Positions 1-6,336 of a DNA stretch of 9,290 bases are shown piece by piece (position 1 is the first letter of the stretch; every line of letters begins with the position of its first letter). Below the pieces are notes generated by a model. That model saw only the letters and a program-made list of their open reading frames with translations, did no database searches and was not told the DNA's origin. Source of the DNA: Syntrophaceae bacterium (GTDB lineage: Bacteria; Desulfobacterota; DTXE01); NCBI GenBank assembly GCA_012962595.1, contig DTXE01000014.1:1-9290 (forward strand), in the 5' to 3' direction. Position numbers and translations under genes: made by a program.

Positions 1-24
1 TAGCGTCGCCCCTCAGTAGGCTCG

Positions 25-45
25 GAATTCGGATTTCGGAATTAA
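25..45. repeat. short 7-base tandem repeat upstream of the barrel gene
   Basis: Three consecutive 7-base units begin at 25, 32 and 39 and fit the pattern GA[AT]TTCG; the last unit is degenerate at its end (GAATTAA). The A/T choice at the third position alternates between units. The unit differs by one base from GATTTTG at 3633-3639 in the tolQ-tolR gap, where neighbouring units are also 7 bases long. No function can be read from it. Confidence 0.55.
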
Positions 46-65
46 CATTGTAGGCATTTTAAATT

Positions 66-69
66 GGAG
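66..69 (+). promoter_or_regulatory. ribosome binding site deciding the start of the barrel gene
   Basis: GGAG lies three bases before the ATG at 73. The spacing is short, but no purine-rich site precedes the alternative in-frame TTG at 64, so the ATG at 73 is preferred. A second in-frame ATG at 94 would shorten the signal peptide. Confidence 0.45.
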
Positions 70-72
70 CCC

Positions 73-999
73 ATGAGGAATCATCCAATTACAATGGTCA
101 GTTTATTTATTATAAGCGTTGTCTTACGGGCAGAGGCCGCCTTTGATGATGATTTCATCGGCGCACGCGCGAGGGGCATGGGAGGAGCTTTTACTGCGCT
201 TTCGGACGAAGCTGATGGACTCTTTACCAACCCCGCCGGCTTATCGCGCCTCGCCTCGCCGCAACTGACTGCGACAATGGCGTCCCTATACGCTGGACTA
301 AGTGATGAAAGCTCTATCACACAGAATCTCGTTGGCTACGCCTACTCAAATCCTCAAAAGGGGGCTATAGGATTCGCCTGGAAGCGATTGTCCGTTAGCA
401 ACCTGTATTCGGAAAACGTTGCCGCAATCGGTTTGGCAAAACAGTATAAATTCGGTTCCGAGGACAAAACTCGTACCTTCTCTTTGGGAGCAACTGTCAA
501 ACTCCTGCACTGGTCTGTTACTCCAACTATCGGGGCAGATGGAAACATCGTAGAAGAGATAAAAGGCCGGACGAACATTGGGTTCGATGCTGGCATAATC
601 TTTCGCCCATCGGAGAATGCCCCAATAGCCGTTGCTCTGCAAAATATCAACCGTCCAAATATCGCATCTCAAGATTCTAACATCAGCGAAAGGCTGCCTG
701 TGGTCATTAAATTGGGCGTTGCTGTCTTAGGGGAAAAAGTCTCCTGGGCAATGGATTTGGGATTTAAGCGAACTCAAGTCGACGTTCGAGCGGGATTTGA
801 ATGGAAGTTTTACCAGGATACTTTTGCTCTGAGGTTGGGCTTTCGACTGGAAAATCTGGCTTGGGGGTCTAATATCACTCTTGGCGGAAGTTTAAAACCA
901 CAAAAAAGTTTACGCCTTGATTACGCTTTTTTATATCCGATAGGCAACATCACTGATACTTTCGGTTGCCATCGGATGAGTGTGGTGTACAACTTTTAA
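73..999 (+). CDS. PorV/UPF0164-like outer-membrane beta-barrel protein
   Basis: This is a 308-residue protein read from the ATG at 73. Residues 1-22 look like a signal peptide, with a hydrophobic core and an AEA cleavage site before AFDDDF, though the N-terminus is weakly charged. The mature start carries GARARGMGGAF (30-40) followed by NPAGL (53-57), the hallmark of the PorV/UPF0164/FadL-like barrels, in which this segment leads into the barrel. The rest alternates short amphipathic strands and turns, and the protein ends in phenylalanine (VVYNF), as expected for BAM-assembled barrels. Role inferred: an outer-membrane channel or assembly factor; no substrate can be named. The CDS ends 23 bases before the GNAT-Sir2 frame and shares its CpG-rich signature, so the two may be co-transcribed. 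Family call is fairly secure, function is not. Confidence 0.75.
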   Translation: MRNHPITMVSLFIISVVLRAEAAFDDDFIGARARGMGGAFTALSDEADGLFTNPAGLSRLASPQLTATMASLYAGLSDESSITQNLVGYAYSNPQKGAIGFAWKRLSVSNLYSENVAAIGLAKQYKFGSEDKTRTFSLGATVKLLHWSVTPTIGADGNIVEEIKGRTNIGFDAGIIFRPSENAPIAVALQNINRPNIASQDSNISERLPVVIKLGVAVLGEKVSWAMDLGFKRTQVDVRAGFEWKFYQDTFALRLGFRLENLAWGSNITLGGSLKPQKSLRLDYAFLYPIGNITDTFGCHRMSVVYNF

Positions 1000-1022
1000 G
1001 AAAGCACGGAGGCTATTAACCT

Positions 1023-1893
1023 ATGAACAAAGCAGAAAATAACATAGAAGGTCCCCGCGGCACAAAAATGGAGGAATATGAAAAAACCTTAGCATTGGCA
1101 CAAAGCATATTCACCCGGGCGGACTTAGCGAGAGAGTACTCATTAGAATGGAATCAACAGAACTGCGAGAACCTGCGCATTATTCTCATCGATAATGAGC
1201 CGATTGCCAATGTTGGGTTTTCACAACGTGAGGCTTTCATCCTCGGCAATCGCGTAACGCTGGGTCTAATCGGAGGCGTCTGCTGCCATCCCGATTATCG
1301 CAACCGCGGCTTCGCTGGCGCATGCCTTCAGGATGCCATCGCGCAGCTCACGCGACGAGGTATAACGCTTATGCCCGTCAGCGGACGTCGCACCCTTTAT
1401 TTCCGACATCATTGCGCCTGCGCCGGTGTCCAATACCAAGCCGTAATTTCAAAAGACAAACTGCCGGTCAGCATGCTTGACGGTGTATCCATACGGCGTT
1501 ATTCGCGAGAGATGCTCACCGCGCTTTTGCGGATTTACCAGCGCGAGCCCATCCGCTACATCCGCTCAAAAGAGGTCTTTGCCATCCTGATGGAACGCGG
1601 CGCAACAGAAGTGATACTCGTCGGCGACAGGCCGGTTGCTTATGTTAAATCGCGGGGCATTGAACAATCAGATGACGGTTCGCGGATATTATCGCTTTAT
1701 GAACTAACGGGACCAAGGGGACTAATTGTGGCATCGCTGCCAGCGCTGGCAGCGCGGGATAACGTGGACAAGTTCATCCTTCACCCTCTATATGGAACGG
1801 ACGAGGCAATTCGTATCGCTCTGGGAAATATCGGCGTTAAAGTTGAACGCAGTGAGTCACTCTCAGGGACAGTACGGATAATCAACTTTCCAC
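1023..1893 (+). other. Eis-like GNAT region of the fusion, lacking its C-terminal domain
   Basis: Residues 1-290 cover the GNAT core and a second GNAT-like fold. VRIINFP (284-290) matches the strand that opens the SCP2-like third domain in Eis-type enzymes, and the sequence then passes directly into Sir2. In Eis the third domain contributes the C-terminal carboxylate to catalysis (family knowledge), so this region may be inactive or altered unless Sir2 substitutes. It is CpG-rich (62 CpG in 1261-1860) like the barrel gene upstream. Confidence 0.65.
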
Positions 1894-2630
1894 TGCTGAT
1901 GGCACAGATGATCATATCCTCCCGGTATGTTGTTGCCTTAACAGGGGCCGGCATATCTGTGGAAAGTGGCATTCCGTCCTTTAGAGGAAGTCAAGGGCTT
2001 TGGAATAAATATGATCCTATGGAGTTTGCCCATATAGACGCCTTTATTTCTAATCCTCACAAGGTATGGAATGTAATGAAAGAATTTGGCGCCATCTTCC
2101 ATAGGGCTAAGCCAAACCCAGCCCATAGGGCATTGGCGGAGCTAGAAAGACTGGGTTACTTAAAATGCATCATCACTCAAAATGTGGACAACCTTCATCA
2201 GGATGCTGGAAGCAAAGCGGTTATAGAATATCATGGAAGTGCCAGAAGGCTTATTTGCCTTTCTTGTGGAAAGAGGTACAGGAGTTCTGAGATTTCGCTA
2301 AATATCCTTCCACCCACCTGTATCTGTTCGGGTATCCTTAAGCCTGATTTGGTCTTCTTTGGTGAACCTATTCCAAAAGATGCCAGAATGGGGGCAGAAA
2401 GAGAGGCTAAGATATGTGACCTCATGTTGGTCATTGGTACCTCTGCCACAGTTGCTCCTGCAAGCTACTTACCAATTATGGCCAAGAAAAATGGAGCCAT
2501 CCTCATAGAGATTAACCCAGAGAAAACCTCTTTAACCAGAACCATTGCTGACCATTCCATCCAGAAATCGGCAACAGTGGTTCTGCCCAGCATTGTAAAA
2601 GCGATAGAATGCCTAATGCTAGAGAAATAA
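1023..2630 (+). CDS. GNAT acetyltransferase-Sir2 deacylase fusion protein (535 aa)
   Basis: The N-terminal half resembles Eis-like GNAT acetyltransferases: motif A reads HPDYRNRGFAGACL (89-102), with the RNRGFAG acetyl-CoA pyrophosphate loop, and a second GNAT-like segment follows at about 155-280. The C-terminal half is a sirtuin: GAGISVESGIPSFRG (308-322), TQNVDNLHQ (385-393), catalytic His404 in EYHGS, zinc cysteines 412, 415, 433 and 435, PDLVFFGE (441-448), GTS (472-474) and EINPE (496-500). It would remove acyl groups from lysines using NAD, while the GNAT half would add acetyl from acetyl-CoA. GGAGG at 1008-1012, ten bases upstream, supports the ATG at 1023. The GNAT is cut where Eis relatives begin their SCP-like C-terminal domain, and the Sir2 lacks only its first few residues. 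Base signature changes exactly at this junction, so this may be a recombinant gene or an assembly chimera. Each half is recognised with confidence; the fusion is not proven. Confidence 0.8.
   Translation: MNKAENNIEGPRGTKMEEYEKTLALAQSIFTRADLAREYSLEWNQQNCENLRIILIDNEPIANVGFSQREAFILGNRVTLGLIGGVCCHPDYRNRGFAGACLQDAIAQLTRRGITLMPVSGRRTLYFRHHCACAGVQYQAVISKDKLPVSMLDGVSIRRYSREMLTALLRIYQREPIRYIRSKEVFAILMERGATEVILVGDRPVAYVKSRGIEQSDDGSRILSLYELTGPRGLIVASLPALAARDNVDKFILHPLYGTDEAIRIALGNIGVKVERSESLSGTVRIINFPLLMAQMIISSRYVVALTGAGISVESGIPSFRGSQGLWNKYDPMEFAHIDAFISNPHKVWNVMKEFGAIFHRAKPNPAHRALAELERLGYLKCIITQNVDNLHQDAGSKAVIEYHGSARRLICLSCGKRYRSSEISLNILPPTCICSGILKPDLVFFGEPIPKDARMGAEREAKICDLMLVIGTSATVAPASYLPIMAKKNGAILIEINPEKTSLTRTIADHSIQKSATVVLPSIVKAIECLMLEK
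1899..2630 (+). other. Sir2 (sirtuin) region of the fusion
   Basis: All core sirtuin motifs are present, from the NAD-binding GAGIS loop to the GTS and INPE motifs, with four cysteines for the structural zinc. In-frame ATGs at 1899 and 1908 could start a free-standing Sir2, but neither has a Shine-Dalgarno site and both would leave the first helix short compared with Thermotoga-type Sir2. The Tyr-x-x-Arg pair that marks class III desuccinylase/demalonylase sirtuins such as CobB is absent: the aligned segment reads VWNVMKEF (348-355). Deacetylase-type activity is therefore the better guess. CpG-poor like the tol genes. Confidence 0.85.
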
Positions 2631-2633
2631 AAG

Positions 2634-2671
2634 GATACCAGATACAGGATACGTATGGTGCATCGTGAATC
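2634..2671. repeat. degenerate 7-base repeats in inverted arrangement after sir2
   Basis: Three direct units (starts 2634, 2641, 2648) share GATAC plus two variable bases. After a 3-base spacer come two units in the opposite orientation, GTGCATC (2658-2664) and GTGAATC (2665-2671). The arrangement could form an imperfect hairpin between sir2 and tolQ. It belongs to the same family as the array at 7801-7860. Confidence 0.6.
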
Positions 2672-2709
2672 AGTATATTGACTTTTAAGGCGGGCTTCAC
2701 TAAGATGAC

Positions 2710-2715
2710 TATAAT
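2710..2715 (+). promoter_or_regulatory. possible -10 element before tolQ
   Basis: A perfect TATAAT lies 33 bases before the tolQ start. No good -35 sits at 16-18 bases: the nearest match, TTGACT at 2678-2683, is 26 bases away, and the upstream TG is one base off the extended -10 position. It is plausible as a tol operon promoter because the upstream DNA may be foreign or wrongly joined, but support is weak. Confidence 0.3.
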
Positions 2716-2748
2716 CTATTTAACGAAAGGGAAGGGTGTCCTCCATTC

Positions 2749-3483
2749 ATGCGTAGTTCATTGGAAGCTGATATTATCAAAATGGTGTTCAATGCTGGAC
2801 CTATGGTTCAGTTTGTCCTCCTTCTCCTTCTATTTTTCTCTGTGACTACCTGGGCCATTATATTAATGAAGTACAGGTTATTCAGGCGTGCCAAGAAAGA
2901 ATCCAAAAATTTTCTGGAGATATTTTGGAAGAGTAGGAACTTATCCAGTGTTCTCAAGGAATCGAAGTTTTTAAGATACAGCCCACTAGCAGAGATGTTA
3001 CGGGTTAGTTATATTGAACTCAACAAGATGGAGGAAGCCAGTGTAAAACTAAAAGATAGAAATACTGCTCAGGGAATAATAGCTTCAAATCCTCAACTAG
3101 CTGATATTGATAATATCAGCAGAGCATTGGGAAGGTCTATCAACATCCAGATTACCAGATTGGGCAGACACTTAAGTTTTTTGGCTACCACCGGAAATAC
3201 TGCACCATTTGTGGGACTTTTTGGGACTGTATGGGGTATTATGAGTGCCTTTAGAGAAATAGGGCTCAGGGGATCAGCCAATTTGGCTACTGTAGCTCCA
3301 GGCATAGCGGAGGCCCTGGTTGCCACCGCTGCTGGATTGGCGGCTGCTATTCCTGCGGTGATGGCTTATAATTACTATATTAATCAATTGAGAATTTTAG
3401 AGGCAGAAATGAGAAATTTTTCCTCAGACCTCATCAATATTATTAACAGGGATGTGTTAATTAGGGTATCTAATAAGAGATAG
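2749..3483 (+). CDS. tolQ: TolQ, inner-membrane proton channel subunit
   Basis: This 244-residue TolQ/ExbB/MotA-family protein pairs with TolR to turn the proton gradient into movement of TolA. Three membrane segments are visible at about 19-41, 147-168 and 185-208, with a cytoplasmic loop between the first two, as in the family. The signature TTGNTAPFVGLFGTVWGIM lies at 147-165, and EALVATAAGLAAAIPAVMAYN at 188-208 holds the second conserved threonine (Thr193; Thr160 is the first), the residues lining the ion path in TolQ. The match to VWGIM and AAIPAVMAYN favours TolQ over ExbB, as does gene order. The ribosome site is weak (AAGGGAAGGG about 13 bases upstream), but no better start exists. 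The gap to tolR is unusually long. Confidence 0.93.
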   Translation: MRSSLEADIIKMVFNAGPMVQFVLLLLLFFSVTTWAIILMKYRLFRRAKKESKNFLEIFWKSRNLSSVLKESKFLRYSPLAEMLRVSYIELNKMEEASVKLKDRNTAQGIIASNPQLADIDNISRALGRSINIQITRLGRHLSFLATTGNTAPFVGLFGTVWGIMSAFREIGLRGSANLATVAPGIAEALVATAAGLAAAIPAVMAYNYYINQLRILEAEMRNFSSDLINIINRDVLIRVSNKR

Positions 3484-3518
3484 TTATGAGTTGCAAGTTT
3501 TTAGGTTTGAATTAAGGG

Positions 3519-3712
3519 AGAGCTCTGAAAAGATCCTTTTCGCTCCGTAAACTGTACAATGCAGGAACAGGATAACAATCTTAGGTATTGTGAGCCGTGC
3601 ATCATGTATCCTGAATCAAATTTAGGCATTTGGATTTTGACATTTGGGCTTGATACATAAGGTACCCCAAAAATTTCATAACATCACATCTGTGGAGCCT
3701 TTTCAGAACTCT
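3519..3712. repeat. 14-base inverted repeat flanking a 166-base insert in the tolQ-tolR gap
   Basis: The left arm at 3519-3532 (AGAGCTCTGAAAAG) and the right arm at 3699-3712 (CTTTTCAGAACTCT) are complementary at 13 of 14 positions, separated by 166 bases. This resembles a small non-autonomous element with terminal inverted repeats (MITE-like). No clear target-site duplication flanks it, and no credible ORF lies inside. It accounts for most of the abnormal spacing between tolQ and tolR. Confidence 0.4.
3597..3653. repeat. degenerate 7-base periodic repeats between tolQ and tolR
   Basis: Units GTGCATC (3597), ATGTATC (3604) and CTGAATC (3611) follow one another in 7-base phase. An A/T-rich heptamer and one extra base follow, then GCATTTG (3626), GATTTTG (3633), ACATTTG (3640) and GGCTTGA (3647). 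The first group matches the reverse strand of the array at 7801-7828; the second resembles the units at 25-45. Confidence 0.55.
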
Positions 3713-3717
3713 GTAAG

Positions 3718-3726
3718 TGCTATAAT
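3718..3726 (+). promoter_or_regulatory. extended -10 promoter candidate before tolR
   Basis: TGCTATAAT is a perfect extended -10 (TG, one base, TATAAT). The start of transcription would fall near 3733, about 20 bases before the tolR ATG. The -35 position, 17 bases upstream, is CCTTTT at 3698-3703, a poor match, which extended -10 promoters tolerate. It overlaps the right arm of the inverted repeat and would allow tolR-tolA-tolB-pal to be expressed separately from tolQ. Confidence 0.45.
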
Positions 3727-3752
3727 GACGTTAGCCTAAGAAGGGTAAAGCA

Positions 3753-4160
3753 ATGGAGAATAAGAGATTATTATCAGATATTAATGTCACTCCACTGGTG
3801 GATGTGATGTTGGTTCTCCTCATTATCTTCATGGTAACTGCCCCCATGATGATGCAGGGGATTGATGTAAATCTACCCGAAACTAGATCTCAAGCCTTTG
3901 AATCACATAATGAAGCTCCCTTGGTTATAACTATAACTGAAAAAAGGGAAATTTTGCTGAACGATTATAAGACAGACCTTGGTACCCTGGGAAAAAAATT
4001 GAAGGCCATCTGTGGAAACAGGGCGCATAAGGAGGTGTTTTTAAGGGCTGATAAGCGGGTGCCTTATGGGTTTGTGGTAAAGGTTATGGATAGAATCAAG
4101 AATGCAGGCATAGAAAAACTGGGTATGGTTACAGAACCTTTAGAGACAAAGAGAACGTGA
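3753..4160 (+). CDS. tolR: TolR, inner-membrane motor subunit with peptidoglycan-facing domain
   Basis: This 135-residue TolR/ExbD-family protein has one membrane helix (about 15-34) and a periplasmic domain. INVTPLVDVMLVLLIIF (10-26) is the family signature; Asp17 is the membrane aspartate that carries protons in the TolQ-TolR channel. The periplasmic part (35-135) shows the ExbD/TolR fold pattern, including VFLRADKRVPYGFVVKVMD (95-113). GAAGGG at 3740-3745, seven bases upstream, supports the ATG at 3753. The stop codon overlaps the next start by one base (TGATG), implying translational coupling to tolA. TolR is preferred over ExbD because TolB, Pal and YbgF follow. Confidence 0.93.
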   Translation: MENKRLLSDINVTPLVDVMLVLLIIFMVTAPMMMQGIDVNLPETRSQAFESHNEAPLVITITEKREILLNDYKTDLGTLGKKLKAICGNRAHKEVFLRADKRVPYGFVVKVMDRIKNAGIEKLGMVTEPLETKRT

Positions 4161-4993
4161 TGTCTTCTCACACCTATGTAATAGAGGATGGAGTATGGCG
4201 AGAATTATGTGGAATGTTTGTAATCTCAATAGGGTTGCATATGCTGGCATTTTTTCTGATGTTCGCAGTTTTTCATATCTCCTCCAAGAAGGTCTATTTA
4301 CCACCTGTTTATACCGTTGACTTGGTAAGTTTACCGGTATCTCCTTCAGTCCAAAAAAAATCACAGCTAGCAAGGACACCTACTGAGCCTATTTACAAAG
4401 AAGGAGCCATACTATCAGCTAAAGGGCCTGTAAAAGAGTACGTTCAGAGAAAGATAGCTAAAAAACCGATTCTAACCAATGATCGACAGGTCAAAGAAAA
4501 ATTGGTAGAGGTTCCCAAAGTTATTAGATCTTCTATTGAGCGCATTCAAAAGTCTCTGTCACCCGAAAAGAAGATTGAAAGTGCTATCGCAGCAATCCGG
4601 GCAAAGGTAGGCCAGGGTCAGACTAAAAGCCCACCTGCTTCCGCAGGCATCCTTGGGGGCTCATCTGCAGGAACTGTGCCTGATGAAGTGGCTTTACAAT
4701 TGAGGATATATTATACTCAAATATGGAAGGAGATAAGAAACAACTGGGTTCTTCCTGAGCAAATGATAAGAGATAAGAAAAACTTACAGGCTATTGTGGT
4801 AATTGAGATTAGAAGTGATGGAAAGATTGTCCATATTGAGTTTGAAAGGGAATCAGGTGATGATTTCTTTGACCGTTCGGTTATAAAAGCTGTTCAGCGA
4901 TCAAGCCCTCTCCCTCCGCTTCCTAAGGAGTATATGAAACCCACCCATGAGATAGGCATTCGATTCAATTTATCAGAATTAGAAGCGGGATAA
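4160..4993 (+). CDS. tolA: TolA/TonB-like periplasm-spanning protein
   Basis: This 277-residue protein has the TolA plan: a short cytoplasmic start, a membrane anchor (about 18-40), a charged, proline-containing linker (about 45-175) and a C-terminal TonB-type domain (about 183-270). The anchor carries Ser23-x3-His27, the spacing by which TolA and TonB engage the TolQ/ExbB motor. The C-terminal domain includes IWKEIRNNWVLPEQM (188-202) and VIEIRSDGKIVHIEFERESG (214-233). It should relay motor force to TolB/Pal at the outer membrane. The linker is much shorter and less helical than the enterobacterial one, so the family label could be TonB; position in the cluster favours TolA. The ATG at 4160 overlaps the tolR stop; a GTG one codon earlier is also possible. 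Confidence 0.85.
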   Translation: MSSHTYVIEDGVWRELCGMFVISIGLHMLAFFLMFAVFHISSKKVYLPPVYTVDLVSLPVSPSVQKKSQLARTPTEPIYKEGAILSAKGPVKEYVQRKIAKKPILTNDRQVKEKLVEVPKVIRSSIERIQKSLSPEKKIESAIAAIRAKVGQGQTKSPPASAGILGGSSAGTVPDEVALQLRIYYTQIWKEIRNNWVLPEQMIRDKKNLQAIVVIEIRSDGKIVHIEFERESGDDFFDRSVIKAVQRSSPLPPLPKEYMKPTHEIGIRFNLSELEAG

Positions 4994-4998
4994 CAGGA

Positions 4999-6303
4999 AT
5001 GAGAAAGTTTGGCATAGCCCTCCTTTTTGTAATCTTATCAACCCTATGTTTTCATACCCCCTTATCAGAGGCCCGCTTCTACATTGATATTAATGCCCCT
5101 GCATTGAGTGCCATTCCCATTGCGGTTTGCGATTTTAAAGATATAGATAGAACCGGCAATTCCAGACTGACAAGGTCTTTACCCCAAATCCTTAATGATG
5201 ATTTAGTCTTTACTGGACTATTTAAGTCTCTGGCTCCAGAAAGTTTTTTAGATAACCCGGGATTGACACGGGAGCAAATCAATTTTAAAAACTGGCGTTT
5301 AATTGGTGCAGAACTTCTGGTCACCGGCGGGTTTTCAGTTAATGGGAATACATTGGAATTGAGAATGTACCTTTTTGATACCTTTGGGGCAAGTATGATC
5401 CTGGGTAAGAAATATAGGGGCAACATGGAAGATCATAGAATAATGATCCACCGATTTGCTAATGATATAATCCATCACTTAACAGGCGAAAAAGGAATTT
5501 TTCTCACACAGATCGCTTTCATTTGTGATGTCACAGGACATAAGGAGCTCTACATAGCGGATTTTGATGGATACAATCCCCACCAGATCACTAATAATAA
5601 GTCTATCACACTTTCACCTAGCTGGTCACCCAATGGAAATGAGATAGCTTACACCTCCTATAGGGACGGCAATCCTGATATTTATGTGAAAGATCTATAT
5701 ACAGGAATTTCTAGAAAACTAGCAAGCTATCCAGGGCTCAACATAGCACCTGCATGGACACCATCAGGGGAGTTTGTGGCTGCCACATTAAGTAAAGATG
5801 GAAATCCTGATATTTATCTTCTTTATAGGAATGGAGAGATTTTTAAGAAACTGACCAATCATCGGGGAATTGATGTCTCTCCAACATTTTCCCCCGATGG
5901 AAAACACATGGCCTTTGTATCTGACAGATCAGGAGGCCGTCAGATATATATAATGGACATTGATGTAGGCGAGACCAGAAGGCTTACTTTTAAGGGAAGA
6001 CAAAATGAATCACCCACTTGGTCTCCCAAGGGAGATAGGATAGCCTTTGTGGGTATGGATGGTGGGAAATTCCAGATTTACACTATAAAACCTGACGGTT
6101 CGGATCTGAGACAGCTGACCCACCTAGGGAATAATGAAGCCCCTTCATGGTCGCCGGATGGGAGACTTCTTGTATTTAACTCGAATAGGGATGGAAAATG
6201 GTCTATATATGTGATGAATGCCAATGGAACGAATCAAAGAAAGATACTCTCTATGAAGGGAAATCAAATGAGCCCCCGTTGGTCGCCAAGGTTGGAATGG
6301 TGA
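4999..6303 (+). CDS. tolB: TolB, periplasmic beta-propeller protein
   Basis: This 434-residue periplasmic TolB has a Sec signal peptide (1-25, cleavage after SEA before RFYIDI), an N-terminal TolB_N domain (about 30-165) and a six-bladed propeller. Blade motifs of the form SPxWSPxG recur at 206, 250, 294, 338, 381 and 425, a 43-44 residue period, each full blade followed by an aspartate-rich turn and an IY strand such as NPDIYVKDL (225-233). TolB binds Pal through the propeller and TolA through its N-terminus, cycling Pal along the envelope during constriction. Length is typical of the family. The ORF begins five bases after tolA; GCGGGA at 4985-4990 is the likely ribosome site. No key region is missing. 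Confidence 0.94.
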   Translation: MRKFGIALLFVILSTLCFHTPLSEARFYIDINAPALSAIPIAVCDFKDIDRTGNSRLTRSLPQILNDDLVFTGLFKSLAPESFLDNPGLTREQINFKNWRLIGAELLVTGGFSVNGNTLELRMYLFDTFGASMILGKKYRGNMEDHRIMIHRFANDIIHHLTGEKGIFLTQIAFICDVTGHKELYIADFDGYNPHQITNNKSITLSPSWSPNGNEIAYTSYRDGNPDIYVKDLYTGISRKLASYPGLNIAPAWTPSGEFVAATLSKDGNPDIYLLYRNGEIFKKLTNHRGIDVSPTFSPDGKHMAFVSDRSGGRQIYIMDIDVGETRRLTFKGRQNESPTWSPKGDRIAFVGMDGGKFQIYTIKPDGSDLRQLTHLGNNEAPSWSPDGRLLVFNSNRDGKWSIYVMNANGTNQRKILSMKGNQMSPRWSPRLEW

Positions 6304-6323
6304 AGGCTAAAAAGATTTAATAT

Positions 6324-6330
6324 AGGGAGG
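6324..6330 (+). promoter_or_regulatory. strong ribosome binding site of pal
   Basis: AGGGAGG followed by six A bases before the ATG at 6337 is the best Shine-Dalgarno match of the cluster. It fits the high Pal amounts needed relative to TolQ, TolR and TolA. Confidence 0.7.
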
Positions 6331-6336
6331 AAAAAA

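Noticed and set aside
1899..2630. Sir2 as a separate gene with its own start at 1899 or 1908
   Set aside because: There is no ribosome site before either ATG and the upstream frame is open; kept as a domain of the fusion, though a native start may have been lost at the join.
2678..2715. TTGACT plus TATAAT as a full sigma-70 promoter before tolQ
   Set aside because: The 26-base spacer is far too long; only the -10 was kept, at low confidence.
3637..3642. Perfect TTGACA -35 in the tolQ-tolR gap
   Set aside because: No acceptable -10 lies 16-18 bases downstream (sequence there is AAGGTACC-like); it arises within the 7-base repeat phase.
3559..3660. 33-codon ORF from ATG in the tolQ-tolR gap
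   Set aside because: It has no ribosome site, runs through the 7-base repeats, and its peptide reads like a translation of repeat DNA.
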